Source: Streptomyces sp. F001 | GTDB lineage: Bacteria; Actinomycetota; Actinomycetes; Streptomycetales; Streptomycetaceae | Assembly (NCBI RefSeq): GCF_004187715.1 | Contig: NZ_QZWF01000003.1 | Location: 248,001-312,000 of the forward strand | Reading direction: 5' to 3' | DNA length: 64,000 bases | In this document: piece after piece, positions 36,773 through 46,577 of the stretch | Layout: every line of letters starts with the position of its first letter | Numbering within the stretch: the first letter of the stretch is position 1 | Notes under the pieces: model-generated | Seen by the model: only the letters and a program-made list of their open reading frames with translations | Told to the model about the DNA's origin: nothing | Database searches by the model: none | Program-made: the position numbers and the translations under genes

Positions 36773-38794
36773 TCAGGGCTGCTCCCGCGGCTCCCGTACC
36801 ACCGCCACGCCCCCCGCAGGGACCGTGACCGAACCGTCCTCGGCCGGCTTGCCGGTGAGCAGTTCCGTCGCCGCTGCCGACACGGAGACCTCCGCGCCCC
36901 GGCCCGTGTGGTCGATCAGGAAGAGGTAGTCGGCGTCCGGGCCGCGGCGCAGCACCGCCTCGATCCCGTCCGGTGTCGTGCGGACCGGCGCCACGCCCGC
37001 TTCCGAGCGGATGCGGCCGAGCAGCGAACCGAGGGTCGCCGGGTCGGGACGGGTGGCCAGGTACCACGTCGTGCCCTCGCCGAAGGTGTGGCGGGTCACC
37101 GCCGGGCGGCCGGTCAGGGGGCCGTCCGTGTACGAGGCCACGACCTGGGCGCCTTCGGTGCGCACCCGCTCCGACCACAGGGTCCCGCTCGCGCCCGGCG
37201 GCACCTCGCCGGTCAGGCCGACCGTCTCTTCCGGGAGGAGCGGGAAGAGTTCGTCGCTGCGGACGCCGAGCGCCTCGCGGAACGCGCCGGGGTAGCCGCC
37301 CAGCCGTACGTGGCAGTTCTCGTCGACCGCGCCGCTGTGGAAGCCGACCGCGAGGGTGCCGCCGCGGCGGGCGAAGGCGGTGAGGTTGTCGGCGCCCGTG
37401 TCGTCGACCAGGTACAGGTTCGGGGCCAGGACCAGGCGGTACGACGACAGGTCCGCGTCCGGGCGGACGAAGTCGACGGCGATGCCCGCGCGCCACAGTG
37501 GCTCGTACCAGTCCCGCACCAGGTCCTGGAAGCGGAGTTCGCCGTTCGGCTGGGAGGGCAGTTCCAGGGCCCAGCGGGCGTTCCAGTCCCAGACGACGGC
37601 CACCTCGGCAGTGCCGGTGCTGCCGCGGACCTCCGACAGCGCCTGCAGATCCGCGCCCAGCTGGACGACGTCCTGCCAGATCCGGCTGTCGGTGCCGGTG
37701 TGCGGCAGCATCGCTGAGTGCCACTGCTCGGCGCCCGCTTTCGCCGCCCGCCACTGGAAGTACGCGATGCCGTCCGCGCCGCGGGCGACATGGGCCAGCG
37801 CGTTGCGGCGCAGTTCGCCGGGGCGCTTGGCGCGGTTGACGGGCTGCCAGTTGACCGCGCCCGTCGAGTGCTCCATCAGCAGCCACGGGCCGCCCGCCAG
37901 CGAGCGCATCAGATCGCCGCTGAGCGCGATGTCGATCTCCGACTCGGGGTCGGTGGACATCAGGTAGTGGTCGTTGGAGACGACGTCCAGCTCGGGCGCC
38001 CAGCGCCAGTAGTCCAGCGCGTCGAAGTTCTGCATCACCATGAAGTTGGTGGTGGCGGGGATCGACGGGGCCGCCTCGCGAAGTACGTCGCGTTCGGCGG
38101 CGTACAGCGACAGCAGCTCGTCGGAGCAGAAGCGGCGCCAGTCCAGCTGGTGCGTCGGGTTGGGGACGGCTCCGGTGGCGCGGGGCGGCAGGATCTCGTC
38201 CCAGTCGTAGTACCACTGGCTCCAGAAGGTGGTACCCCAGGCGTGGTTCAGGGCAGCCAGGTCCTCGTAGCGGTTGCGCAGCCAGCCCCTGAACGCCGCC
38301 GCGCTCGTGTCGCAGTAGCACTCCGCGTTGTGGCAGCCGTACTCGTTGTGGACGTGCCACATCGCCACCGCCGGGTGGTCGGCGTAGCGGTCGGCGAGGG
38401 CGCGGGTGATCCGCAGGGCAGCCCTGCGGTACGCCGGGCTGCTCGGGCAGAACGTCTGGCGGCTGCCGTACGACAGTCCGCGGCCGTCCCTGTCCACCGG
38501 GAGCGCCTCGGGGTGGGCGCGGAAGAACCAGGCCGGCGGCGCGGCCGTCGGGGTGGCCAGGTCGGCGGCGATGCCGTTCTCGTGGAGCAGGGCGAGGATC
38601 CTGTCCATGCGGGAGAAGTCGAACTCCCCCTCGGCCGGCTCCAGCAGCGCCCAGGAGAAGATGCCGACGCTGACCATGGTGACCCCGGCCTCGCGCATCA
38701 GGCGCATGTCCTCGGCCCAGACCTCCTCGGGCCACTGCTCGGGGTTGTAGTCGCCGCCGTAGGCGATACCGGGGACGTTCGGCACACGCTTCAT
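36773..38794 (-). CDS. GH42 beta-galactosidase
   Basis: 673-residue cytoplasmic glycoside hydrolase family 42 enzyme. The start MKRVPNVPGIAYGGDYNPEQ is typical. The acid/base is E151 (HVHNEYGCH) and the nucleophile is E308 (LLMEHSTGAVNW). Cysteines of the family metal site cluster at GCHNAECYCD. A trimerisation domain and a small beta domain complete the chain. GGAGG lies 6 bases before ATG 38794. The start overlaps the GH36 stop by 4 bases. It is the last gene of the operon, cleaving beta-linked galactose from imported sugars. Confidence 0.93.
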   Translation of the reverse strand: MKRVPNVPGIAYGGDYNPEQWPEEVWAEDMRLMREAGVTMVSVGIFSWALLEPAEGEFDFSRMDRILALLHENGIAADLATPTAAPPAWFFRAHPEALPVDRDGRGLSYGSRQTFCPSSPAYRRAALRITRALADRYADHPAVAMWHVHNEYGCHNAECYCDTSAAAFRGWLRNRYEDLAALNHAWGTTFWSQWYYDWDEILPPRATGAVPNPTHQLDWRRFCSDELLSLYAAERDVLREAAPSIPATTNFMVMQNFDALDYWRWAPELDVVSNDHYLMSTDPESEIDIALSGDLMRSLAGGPWLLMEHSTGAVNWQPVNRAKRPGELRRNALAHVARGADGIAYFQWRAAKAGAEQWHSAMLPHTGTDSRIWQDVVQLGADLQALSEVRGSTGTAEVAVVWDWNARWALELPSQPNGELRFQDLVRDWYEPLWRAGIAVDFVRPDADLSSYRLVLAPNLYLVDDTGADNLTAFARRGGTLAVGFHSGAVDENCHVRLGGYPGAFREALGVRSDELFPLLPEETVGLTGEVPPGASGTLWSERVRTEGAQVVASYTDGPLTGRPAVTRHTFGEGTTWYLATRPDPATLGSLLGRIRSEAGVAPVRTTPDGIEAVLRRGPDADYLFLIDHTGRGAEVSVSAAATELLTGKPAEDGSVTVPAGGVAVVREPREQP

Positions 38795-40104
38795 CGGGCA
38801 CCTCCGCCCAGCAGACGGCGGGTGGTGGCCACGCCCCACTCGTCCAGCGACAGCAGGCGGTCGCTGGAGGCCATCAGGCCGCCGGTCGCCTCGACGTGGG
38901 CGGCCCAGCGTTCGCGGGTCTCCACGGCCGGGCGGGCCATCAGGCAGTCGGGGTCGTTGATCCAGAGGCGGCCGTGCTGCCACTGGCGTCCGACGCCGGT
39001 GAACTCGGCGGGGTCCTGGCCGGGCTGGCTGTAGTCGTCGGCCTCGGGGCGGCGGTGGGGTGCGGTGTCCGGGCTGACCCGCATCGCGTCGAACAGGCCG
39101 ATCGACGCCAGCATCGGCGCGCCGCAGCCCAGCAGGTACGCGTCCGGGCCGATCGCCGCGCGGATCAGCTCGATCCCGGAGCGGTACGCGGTGAGCGCGT
39201 CCACCGACGTGTGCCGTACGCCCTCCAGGGCGCCCGCGTAGAGGAAGTCGACCTTGAAGTAGTCGTAGCCCTCGGAGCGCAGGGTCGTGAAGACCTCCGT
39301 CAGGTACGCCGCCGCGTCCGGGTGGGTGGTGTCGAGGACGTACAGGTCGTGGCCCCAGTTGCGGCCCGCGTGCAGCGGGGCGCCGTCGGACGACCGGACG
39401 AGCCAGTCGGGGTGCTCGGCGGCCAGTTCGCTCGCCGGGTCGACCAGGAACGGCGCCGTCCAGATGCCCGCCCGGCGGCCCCGGGCGCGGATGGCGTCCG
39501 CGATCCCGGCACGGGATCGGAAGCGGCCGGACAGGGTGAGCCAGTCGCCGAGGGCCTTCTGGTAGCCGTCGTCGATCTGGACGACGTCGATGGGCAGGTC
39601 GAGGATGTCCATCGCACGGAGGTTCTCGTGGATGTCGTCCTCGGTGACGGCGGTGAAGTACTCGTACCAGGAGCACCAGACGGTGGGTGCGGTGCGCGGG
39701 GCTTCGAGGCCGAGACCCGAGGCCCAGTCCGCCAGCGTCGACTGGATGTCCGCGCCCGTCCACTCCTTCACCGGGCCGTTCGCGCTCACCTCCGCGGTGC
39801 CGTCCCTCACGACCAGCCGGATCGACGGCACCTCGCGGGTGGGGTCGGCCGCCGCCCACAGGCGGACCGGGGAGCCGTCCCCGGGGTCGAGGGCGAGCAG
39901 GCCCTCGCCCTGGAAGGTGTCGTCCGGGACGGTGTGGCCGGGGCGGTAGCAGACCGTCGCCCAGTTGTCGTTGGTCGGGCGGTACGGCTTGTCGCCGAGG
40001 GCGTAGGCGCCGCTGGGGCTCCAGGACTGCCAGCCCTCCTCGTGGACGCGGGCGGTACGGACGTCCACGGGCACGGAGGCGAGCGGCGTGAAGGGGTGGG
40101 GCAC
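38791..40104 (-). CDS. GH36-type alpha-galactosidase
   Basis: 437-residue enzyme, shorter than classical GH36 because the large N-terminal beta domain is reduced. The barrel shows TVWCSWYEYF, QIDDGYQ and DYFKVDFLYAG with nucleophile D286. D346 (MRVSPDTAP) is the likely acid/base. No signal peptide is seen. Together with GH42 it lets the cell release both alpha- and beta-galactosyl units. The gap to the upstream permease is 27 bases. Confidence 0.88.
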   Translation of the reverse strand: MPHPFTPLASVPVDVRTARVHEEGWQSWSPSGAYALGDKPYRPTNDNWATVCYRPGHTVPDDTFQGEGLLALDPGDGSPVRLWAAADPTREVPSIRLVVRDGTAEVSANGPVKEWTGADIQSTLADWASGLGLEAPRTAPTVWCSWYEYFTAVTEDDIHENLRAMDILDLPIDVVQIDDGYQKALGDWLTLSGRFRSRAGIADAIRARGRRAGIWTAPFLVDPASELAAEHPDWLVRSSDGAPLHAGRNWGHDLYVLDTTHPDAAAYLTEVFTTLRSEGYDYFKVDFLYAGALEGVRHTSVDALTAYRSGIELIRAAIGPDAYLLGCGAPMLASIGLFDAMRVSPDTAPHRRPEADDYSQPGQDPAEFTGVGRQWQHGRLWINDPDCLMARPAVETRERWAAHVEATGGLMASSDRLLSLDEWGVATTRRLLGGGAR

Positions 40105-40131
40105 GGTGGTTCTCTTTCGAAAAGGCGGGCG

Positions 40132-41019
40132 TCAGCCCTTGTTGGCGCCGAGCGTGAGGCCGCTGACGAACTGCCGCTGGAGCAGGAAGTAGACGATCAG
40201 CGTCGGGATCGCGGTGAGCAGGGCGCCGGCGGCGACCAGGTTGGGGTCGGTGAAGTACTGGCCGGAGAGGTTGTTCAGCGCCGAGGTGATCGGCATGTTC
40301 TCGCCGGTGGAGATCAGGACGAGGGCCCAGAAGAAGTCGTTGTAGATCCAGATGGACAGCAACGTCGCCAGGGCGGCCATCGCCGGACGGCACAGCGGCA
40401 GGGTGATCTGCCAGTACAGCCGCCACACCGAGGCGCCGTCGACCAGCGCGGCCTCGGTCAGCTCGTGCGGCAGCATCTTCATGTAGTTGCTCAGCACGAA
40501 GGCGCAGAACCCGGACTGGAACGCCACGTGGATGAGGACGAGGCCGAGGGCGGAGTCGTACAGCTTGCCGCTCATCGTGATGCCGGGCAGGTCGATGAGC
40601 AGGTACATGCGGTACAGCGGGGTGATGATGACCTGCTGCGGCAGCAGGTTGCCGGCCGTGAAGAGCAGCAGCAGGAACAGGTTGATCCGGAAGTCGAAGC
40701 GGCTGACGTAGAAGGCGACCATCGACGACAGGAACAGCGTCAGCAGCACCGCCGGGACGGCGATCAGCAGCGTGTTCCCGAAGTAGTGCGTCATGTCCGA
40801 CTGCGTGAACGCGTTGGTGAAGTTGTCGAAGTTCAGCGTGTCCGGGAGGGACACATAGCCCTTCTCGCTGGTCTCGGCGTACGGGCGCAGGGCCGCGTAG
40901 ATCGCCCACAGCAGCGGCGCCAGCCAGGCCAGCGCCATGCTGCCGAGGACGACGTGCAGCAGGACCCGGGCGGGGCGGACCGGCGTGCGTTTCTTCACGG
41001 CAACAGTCGCGGTGCTCAT
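40132..41019 (-). CDS. carbohydrate ABC transporter permease (MalG type)
   Basis: 295-residue inner-membrane subunit with six predicted helices. The EAA loop EAALVDGASVWRLYWQITLP (about 190-209) contacts the ATPase. It ends GANKG, close to the GAVKG end of MalG-type proteins. It overlaps the partner permease by 4 bases. No ATPase gene is in the cluster, so a shared MsiK-type ATPase is expected, as known for streptomycete sugar porters. Confidence 0.93.
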   Translation of the reverse strand: MSTATVAVKKRTPVRPARVLLHVVLGSMALAWLAPLLWAIYAALRPYAETSEKGYVSLPDTLNFDNFTNAFTQSDMTHYFGNTLLIAVPAVLLTLFLSSMVAFYVSRFDFRINLFLLLLFTAGNLLPQQVIITPLYRMYLLIDLPGITMSGKLYDSALGLVLIHVAFQSGFCAFVLSNYMKMLPHELTEAALVDGASVWRLYWQITLPLCRPAMAALATLLSIWIYNDFFWALVLISTGENMPITSALNNLSGQYFTDPNLVAAGALLTAIPTLIVYFLLQRQFVSGLTLGANKG

Positions 41020-41999
41020 GCTCGCCGCTCCTTCCGGAAGGTGCTCACCAGGTAAGGAATGATCACGACGAGGGAGATCAGCAGCAGCACGACCGCAATC
41101 GCGGATCCGTATCCGATACGGCTCGACTCACCGACGATGTTGTTGGTCACGAGGATCGACAGCAGCTCGGTGCCCTCGGCGCCGCCGTTGAAGACGTAGA
41201 CGAGGTCGAAGCAGCGCAGCGCCTCGATGATGGTGACGACCAGGACGATGGTGTTGGTGGGACGCAGGGTCGGGAAGACGACGTTCTTGAACGTCTGCCA
41301 CTCACTGGCCCCGTCGATCGCGGAGGCCTCGCGCAGGGACGGGTCGACGCCCTTCAGGCCGGCCAGGTAGAGGATCATCATGTAGCCGGCGTGCCGCCAG
41401 GACGCGGCGACGAGGATCGCCCACAGGTTGAGGTCCGGGTCGCCGATCCAGTCGATGTACTTGCCGGGCTCGTTGGCCCCGATGATGCTGTTGATCAGGC
41501 CGGTGTCGGGGTTGTAGACGAGCTGCCAGACGAAACCGATGACGGCCATGGACAGCACGACCGGCAGGAAGAACGCCGTCTGGTAGAAGCGGCTGAACTT
41601 GATCTTCTTGTCCAGCTGCACGGCCAGGAAGAGGCCGAGCGGCGTCGGGATCACGATCAGCACGACGAACCAGATGACGTTGTGCTGCACGGCGGGCCAG
41701 AACTGCGGGTTCTGCTCGAACAGTTCCTTGAAGTTCTGCAGCCCGACCCACTGGATCGAGTCGAAGCCGATGCCGTCCCAGGTGGTGAACGCGAGGGCGA
41801 TCGAGGCGAGCGCGGTCACCCACACCAGGGCGATGTGCAGGATCGTCGGCAGGGTCGCCATCAGACCGAGCGTGAGCCGGTCGCGGCGGGTGAGCAGGCG
41901 GCGGTGCCCCTGGGGCACCTTCTTCTGCCGGGCGGGGGCGGCGCCCGGAGGCGGCACGGCGGCCGCCTCCGGGATCTCCTTGGTGATGTCGGTGCTCAT
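41016..41999 (-). CDS. carbohydrate ABC transporter permease (MalF type)
   Basis: 327-residue partner permease. A 35-residue polar N-terminus precedes six helices. The EAA loop is REASAIDGASEWQTFKNVVF. ATG 41999 overlaps the binding-protein stop by 4 bases. An upstream open extension is a shadow of the binding-protein gene. Confidence 0.93.
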   Translation of the reverse strand: MSTDITKEIPEAAAVPPPGAAPARQKKVPQGHRRLLTRRDRLTLGLMATLPTILHIALVWVTALASIALAFTTWDGIGFDSIQWVGLQNFKELFEQNPQFWPAVQHNVIWFVVLIVIPTPLGLFLAVQLDKKIKFSRFYQTAFFLPVVLSMAVIGFVWQLVYNPDTGLINSIIGANEPGKYIDWIGDPDLNLWAILVAASWRHAGYMMILYLAGLKGVDPSLREASAIDGASEWQTFKNVVFPTLRPTNTIVLVVTIIEALRCFDLVYVFNGGAEGTELLSILVTNNIVGESSRIGYGSAIAVVLLLISLVVIIPYLVSTFRKERRA

Positions 42000-43306
42000 G
42001 AGGACGCGAAGATCGTCTTCTTCTGGCGCTCGATCGAGGACAGCAGGCTGTCGACGCCCTTGGGATCGCGGATGAACTTCTGCAGCGCGGGCTGCATCAC
42101 CGTGGAGGTGAAGTCCGGCCGGCTGTCGCGGTCCATGAACTGGGTGAGGCTCTTGGCGCCGCTGATCATGTCGTACGCCTTCTTCTGCAGGGCGCTGTAC
42201 GACGAGGTGTCGGCCTTGCTGGAGGCGTGGACCGAGCTCGGGTCGGACTTGAGGTAGATGTCCTCGGCCTCCGGGGTGCCCAGGTACTCCAGGAGCTTGA
42301 CCGCCTCGGCCTTGTTCTTCGGGTTCTTGCTCATCATGAAGCCGTCGGTCGGCGCCTCGACGGTGTCCTGGCCGTAGGCCGGGTCGATCTCGGGGAAGGC
42401 GAAGAAGTCGAGGTCCTCGAGGTCGTCCGGGTTGGTGAACTGCTGGGCCACGAAGGAGCCCAGGAGGTACATGCCGGCCTTCTTCGACACCAGCGTCTGG
42501 GCCGCGTCCTGCCAGGTGCGGCCGACGGCACCCTCCTGGTGGTAGGGGAGGATCTCGGCCCACAGGTCGAAGGCGGCGCGCACCTTGGCGTCGGTCCAGG
42601 AGGCCTTGCCGGCCATCAGGTCGACGTGGAAGTCGTAGCCGTTCTTACGGAAGTTGATCTGGTCGAAGGTGCCGAGCGCGGGCCAGGCGTCCTTGTCGCC
42701 GAAGGCGATCGGGACCAGGTCGTCCTTCTGCATCTGCTTGCACAGGGCGATGAAGTCGTCCCAGGTGGTGGGGACTTCGTAGCCCTTCTCCGCGAAGACG
42801 CTCTTCCGGTAGAAGACGGCCCAGGGGTACGTGTAGAGCGGCACGAAGTAGTACTTGCCGTCCTCGCCCTTGCTGAGCTTCTGCATCGCCGCGGGGAAGT
42901 TGCCGCTGATCTTCTGCCACACGTCGTCGATCGGGGTGGCGAGGCCCTTGGCCGCGAAGAACTGCATCCGGTACCCGGCGAACCAGGTGAACACGTCGTC
43001 CGGCGTGCCCTGGAGGTAGGAGTTGATCTGCTCCTGGAAGGTGTTCGAGTCCTTGGTGTTCACGTCGACCGTGATGCCGGACTTCTTCTTGTAGGCCGCG
43101 TAGATGTCGGCGAACGCCTTCTTCGGCACCGGGTCGGATGCCTTGGAGCCCAGGGTGACCGTCTTCGGGTCGGCTGCCGTGCCGCTGCCGCCGCAGGCGC
43201 TGAGCAGGGGTATGCCGGCGCCGAGAACGGCGGCGCCACCGACGCCGCGCAGCAGGGTGCGGCGGCTCGGGCCAGGGAGCGTGAGACCGGAGGGAGTTGT
43301 GTGCAT
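41996..43306 (-). CDS. extracellular sugar-binding lipoprotein
   Basis: 436-residue family 1 solute-binding protein. The signal contains twin Arg15-Arg16 (SRRTLLRGVGG) and a lipobox ending LLSAC with Cys38, indicating Tat export and acylation. The mature part has normal features (AFGDKDAWPALGTFDQ, GKYYFVPLYTYPW). ATG 43306 has AGGAG 6 bases upstream. First gene of the operon, with a palindromic operator 37 bases upstream. Galactosides are inferred as ligand from GH36 and GH42. Confidence 0.92.
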   Translation of the reverse strand: MHTTPSGLTLPGPSRRTLLRGVGGAAVLGAGIPLLSACGGSGTAADPKTVTLGSKASDPVPKKAFADIYAAYKKKSGITVDVNTKDSNTFQEQINSYLQGTPDDVFTWFAGYRMQFFAAKGLATPIDDVWQKISGNFPAAMQKLSKGEDGKYYFVPLYTYPWAVFYRKSVFAEKGYEVPTTWDDFIALCKQMQKDDLVPIAFGDKDAWPALGTFDQINFRKNGYDFHVDLMAGKASWTDAKVRAAFDLWAEILPYHQEGAVGRTWQDAAQTLVSKKAGMYLLGSFVAQQFTNPDDLEDLDFFAFPEIDPAYGQDTVEAPTDGFMMSKNPKNKAEAVKLLEYLGTPEAEDIYLKSDPSSVHASSKADTSSYSALQKKAYDMISGAKSLTQFMDRDSRPDFTSTVMQPALQKFIRDPKGVDSLLSSIERQKKTIFASS

Positions 43307-43342
43307 AGCGGCTCCTGAGGGGGCACAGGGTCCGGTCCGAAA

Positions 43343-43358
43343 ATTGGTCGAAACCAAT
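43343..43358 (-). promoter_or_regulatory. operator of the galactoside operon
   Basis: Perfect palindrome ATTGGT-CGAA-ACCAAT. The TGGT-N4-ACCA core resembles GntR/HutC-type (DasR-like) operators. No regulator gene lies in the operon. The remaining gap to 43533 shows no gene. Confidence 0.6.
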
Positions 43359-43533
43359 CAGAAAACAACCTGACCGAACACGAGGGTGGCGTAATAACAG
43401 CCGCATGTCCGGTCATACGTCAAGGGTGGACGTCACTCTTTGTTGAAACGTAATCGTCACACTCGGGCACCACGGTGACCACAAACAGGCTGTCACAGAA
43501 ACCAACACAACCGGTCAGGGCCCCAGGCCTGTC

Positions 43534-45427
43534 CTAGCCGACGCGGACGTCCTTCTCCACCGTGACCTGGTCGATCTCCGTGGTCCGGACGGTGATCCGC
43601 ATCGTCCAGGTGCCCGCCAGCGGGAGCCGGAGCGCGTCCGTCACCCAGTAGCCGCCGCGGTCCTCCAGCCGGGCGTCGATCGGGCCGACGTCCTGCGCGC
43701 GCAGGGTGAACGTGATGCGCAACTCGGGAACGGTGGCGAAACCGTCGTCGGAGCCGTAGACCACGGCCTGCACCTGGTTCCGGCCCACGCGGCCGGGGGA
43801 GAGCTCGATTTGCACCTTGCCCCGCCCGTTCGGCGTGCCGACGTCGAAGGGGACCACCGTGCTGGACGCGGCGGCGGCCCCGCCTGCCGGGGCCGCCTGA
43901 GCGGCGGCACTCTCGCTCGCGACCCGGCCCGGCAGGGTGACCGTGAGGAGCGTGGTAATCACCAGGACGAGCACTCCGGTCACGAACTCGACGAGGACGG
44001 AGCGCCGCAGGGCGCGGCGGTGCGGGTCGCCGTCGGGGGTGGGGTGGGGTCGGGGTGGGTGCGCCCTCCGCCGGTCCGCTCGCGCCGTCCACCGGTTCGC
44101 TCACGGCCACCGCCGGTCCGCTCGCGCCGTCCGTCGGACCACTCACGCCCACCGCCCGGCCCCCTACCAGCTCCGGCACCCTCTCCGCGGCAGCGGTCCG
44201 CACCGGCTGTGCCGCCCAGTGGGACGTCCAGCGGCGGGAGACGGCCGCGGCCGCGAGCAGCAGGGTCACCGCGGCCAGCTTGACGAGCAGGAGGCGGCCG
44301 TACGTCGTGCCGGTGAGGGCGTCGAAGGAGCCGACGCCGCGCCAGGACTGGTAGACGCCGGTGAGGGTCAGGACGGCCACGCAGGCGAAGGCCAGCCGGG
44401 AGAAGCGGGTGACGGCGGGGGCGGTGAGGTCCTGCGGGGCGCGGTACAGCACGGTGAGCAGGGCGGTCAGACCGCCCAGCCAGACGGCCATGGCGAGCAG
44501 GTGCAGCACCGAGGAGGTGATCGCCACGGGCACCTGGATACCGGCGGAGGCGTGCTCGGCGGCGGCCCAGGTGAGGGCGAGGCCGAGGGCGAGGGGGACG
44601 CCGAGCACGGCGTGCGGACGGCGCCAGGACCGTCGTATGAGGAGGAACGCCCCCGCCAGCAGTGCCAGCCGGGCCAGCAGCGCCAGTCCCGGCCTGCTGG
44701 TGAGCGTGGCGCGCAGGACGGCCGGGTCGAGGGCGTCGGCGAGACCGGTGCCGCGCTCGTAGGGGCCGCGCAGGAGGAGCAGGGCGGTGGTGGACACCAG
44801 CAGGGTGAGACAGGCCGCGGGGATCAGCCGGCGCAGGGCCTTCGAGGGGCCGCCGAGGACCGCGGCCGTGAACACGAGGACGCCGATGAGCAGGGCCAGC
44901 CCGCCGTACGCGCAGTAGCGGGCGATGTTGTACAGCGAGGTCGCGGCCGGGTCCTCGGCCGGGGCGGTGACGGCGACGGTGGTCGCGGAGGGTTCGCCGA
45001 CGGAGAAGATGAACGCGCCGGAGACGGGGTGGCTGTCCGCGGAGACCACGCGCCAGGCCACGGTGTACGTGCCGTCCTCCAGGCCGGCGGGCAGCCGCAG
45101 CCGGACCGTGTCGGAGCTGCCGTCCACGTGTGCGGCCCCGCTGGTGCGCAGCGGGCGGTTGTCGGGGGCGATGACCCGGACCGAGTCGTCGAGCAGGCCG
45201 ACGGACTCGGTGAAGGTCAGGGTGATGTGCCGGGGGGCGGCGTCCAGGACGGTGCCGTCGCGGGGGTCGGTGCTGCCGAGTCCGGCGTGGGCCGACGCGG
45301 GGCCGGCCCCGCCGAGGAGGAGCAGGACCAGCACGGCGCCCAGCAGCACCAGCCGGTGAGGTCGCCGGGGGTGTCCGTGCGCTCCGTGGTCGCCGTCGTC
45401 CCGTTGTCCGCCATCGCGCAGCCCCAT
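43534..45427 (-). CDS. CopC-CopD copper resistance fusion, frame-disrupted
   Basis: Membrane protein with a signal peptide, then a CopC-like domain starting at the mature His (ASAHAGLGSTDPRDG). Eight or so helices of the CopD family follow (YNIARYCAYGGLALLIGVLV, then HLLAMAVWLGGLTALL). A Gly/Pro-rich linker comes next, then a C-terminal helix plus beta domain (FVTGVLVLVITTLLTVTLPG to TVEKDVRVG). The last part is in another frame; the break lies in C-runs at 44033-44057. ATG 45427 (GGAG upstream) is preferred to GTG 45502. Periplasmic copper binding and uptake or tolerance is the family role. Confidence 0.8.
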
Positions 45428-45498
45428 CGCTTCTCCGTCGTCGGATGTGTCTCCGCGATACGTACGGACACGGGCGCCGGTGTGCTCACGCACACGCT

Positions 45499-45972
45499 TC
45501 ACGGGCGGCAGAGGTCCACGATCCGGTCGGCCCGGTCCGGGTAACGGGCGGTGAGGTCGGCGGCGTCCCCGTGTTCGTATCCCTCGAAGGTGAATCCGGG
45601 TGCCATCGTGCAGCCGAAGAACGTCCAGGCGCCGCCCTCGACGACCCGCCCGCCCATCCAGGTGCCGGCCGGCACGGTGAACTGGGGGTGCTGGCCGGCG
45701 AGTACGTCCGGTCCGAGCACGGCGGTGCGGGAGGTGCCGTCGGGGGCGAGCAGCAGGAGCTCCAGCGGGTCGCCGAGGTAGAAGTGCCAGACCTCGTCGG
45801 TGGGCAGGCGGTGCAGGGCGGAGTAGTCGTCCCGCTTGAGCAGGGCGACGATGGCGGTGCCTTCCGGGCGCCCGTCGGGCCGCCGGGGCCCCGCCCAGGT
45901 CTCTCGGAAGAGGCCGCCCTCGCGGGGGATCGGCTCCATGGCGTAGTGCGCGACGAGGTCTTCTGGGGTCAC
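45499..45972 (-). CDS. cupin family protein (DUF985)
   Basis: 157-residue single-domain cupin. Landmarks are ALHRLPTDEVWHFYLGDPLE, VPAGTWMGGRVV and APGFTFEGYEHG. The His/Glu pattern could hold a metal. GTG 45972 overlaps the acetyltransferase stop by 4 bases, so it is translated with the iron-box-linked genes. Its reaction is unknown. Confidence 0.85.
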   Translation of the reverse strand: MTPEDLVAHYAMEPIPREGGLFRETWAGPRRPDGRPEGTAIVALLKRDDYSALHRLPTDEVWHFYLGDPLELLLLAPDGTSRTAVLGPDVLAGQHPQFTVPAGTWMGGRVVEGGAWTFFGCTMAPGFTFEGYEHGDAADLTARYPDRADRIVDLCRP

Positions 45973-46577
45973 GCCGGGAAGGCTACCGCCCGGTCGAGGA
46001 AGGCGAGTTGAGCCTGCTTCTCCGGCAGGTACACATCGGGCAGGTCGATCTCCGGCAGCACGACCCTCGGCCCCGCTTCGAAGCCCTGCCGCACGAAACG
46101 GGCGATCGCCCTGTCGTTGCGCACGTCGGGGTCGACCACGATCCGCTGCCGGTCCAGGGTGAGCAGCACGTACGAGGTGATGGCGGACACCAGCAGCGCC
46201 GTCCAGCCGGGGCGTGCGCCGCCCGGTCCGGTGGGCGCGAGCAGCAGGTGGATGCCGATGTCGCCGGGGCGGACCTCGTAGCACTCGCCGACCCGGTCCG
46301 CGCCGGGCTCGTACGTCTGGAGCAGCGCGACCGGTGCGCCGTCCCGCACGACCAGGTGGGCGTGGTGGGTGTCGAGGGTGTCCATGTGCGCGTAGATGTC
46401 GGCGACCTGGTCCCGCGTGAGGCCGTTCATGCCCCAGAAGGCGGCCCGTTCCTCGCTGACCCAGCCGTGGATCACCTCGGCGTCGCCCTTCGCGTCCAGG
46501 GGCAGGATGCGGACGGTGCCGAATCCGTCGACCGCCTGTTCGTGGACGGCGGTGCGGGCGGCGTACGGGTCAGACAT
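45969..46577 (-). CDS. IucB/RhbD-like siderophore acetyltransferase
   Basis: 202-residue GNAT-fold protein resembling enzymes that acylate N-hydroxylysine or related hydroxylamines in hydroxamate siderophore synthesis. Landmarks: WGMNGLTRDQVADIY, LQTYEPGADRVGECYEVRPG, DIGIHLLL and RIVVDPDVRNDRAIARF. It overlaps the penicillin-acylase homologue by 8 bases. No NIS synthetase or hydroxylase gene is nearby, so it may act on a siderophore made elsewhere. Confidence 0.82.
   Translation of the reverse strand: MSDPYAARTAVHEQAVDGFGTVRILPLDAKGDAEVIHGWVSEERAAFWGMNGLTRDQVADIYAHMDTLDTHHAHLVVRDGAPVALLQTYEPGADRVGECYEVRPGDIGIHLLLAPTGPGGARPGWTALLVSAITSYVLLTLDRQRIVVDPDVRNDRAIARFVRQGFEAGPRVVLPEIDLPDVYLPEKQAQLAFLDRAVAFPA

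Noticed and set aside
36773..40909. 1378-codon minus-strand ORF as a giant fusion enzyme
   Set aside because: Only the part from 38794 is GH42; upstream it is out of frame with the real GH36 and permease genes and is a shadow.
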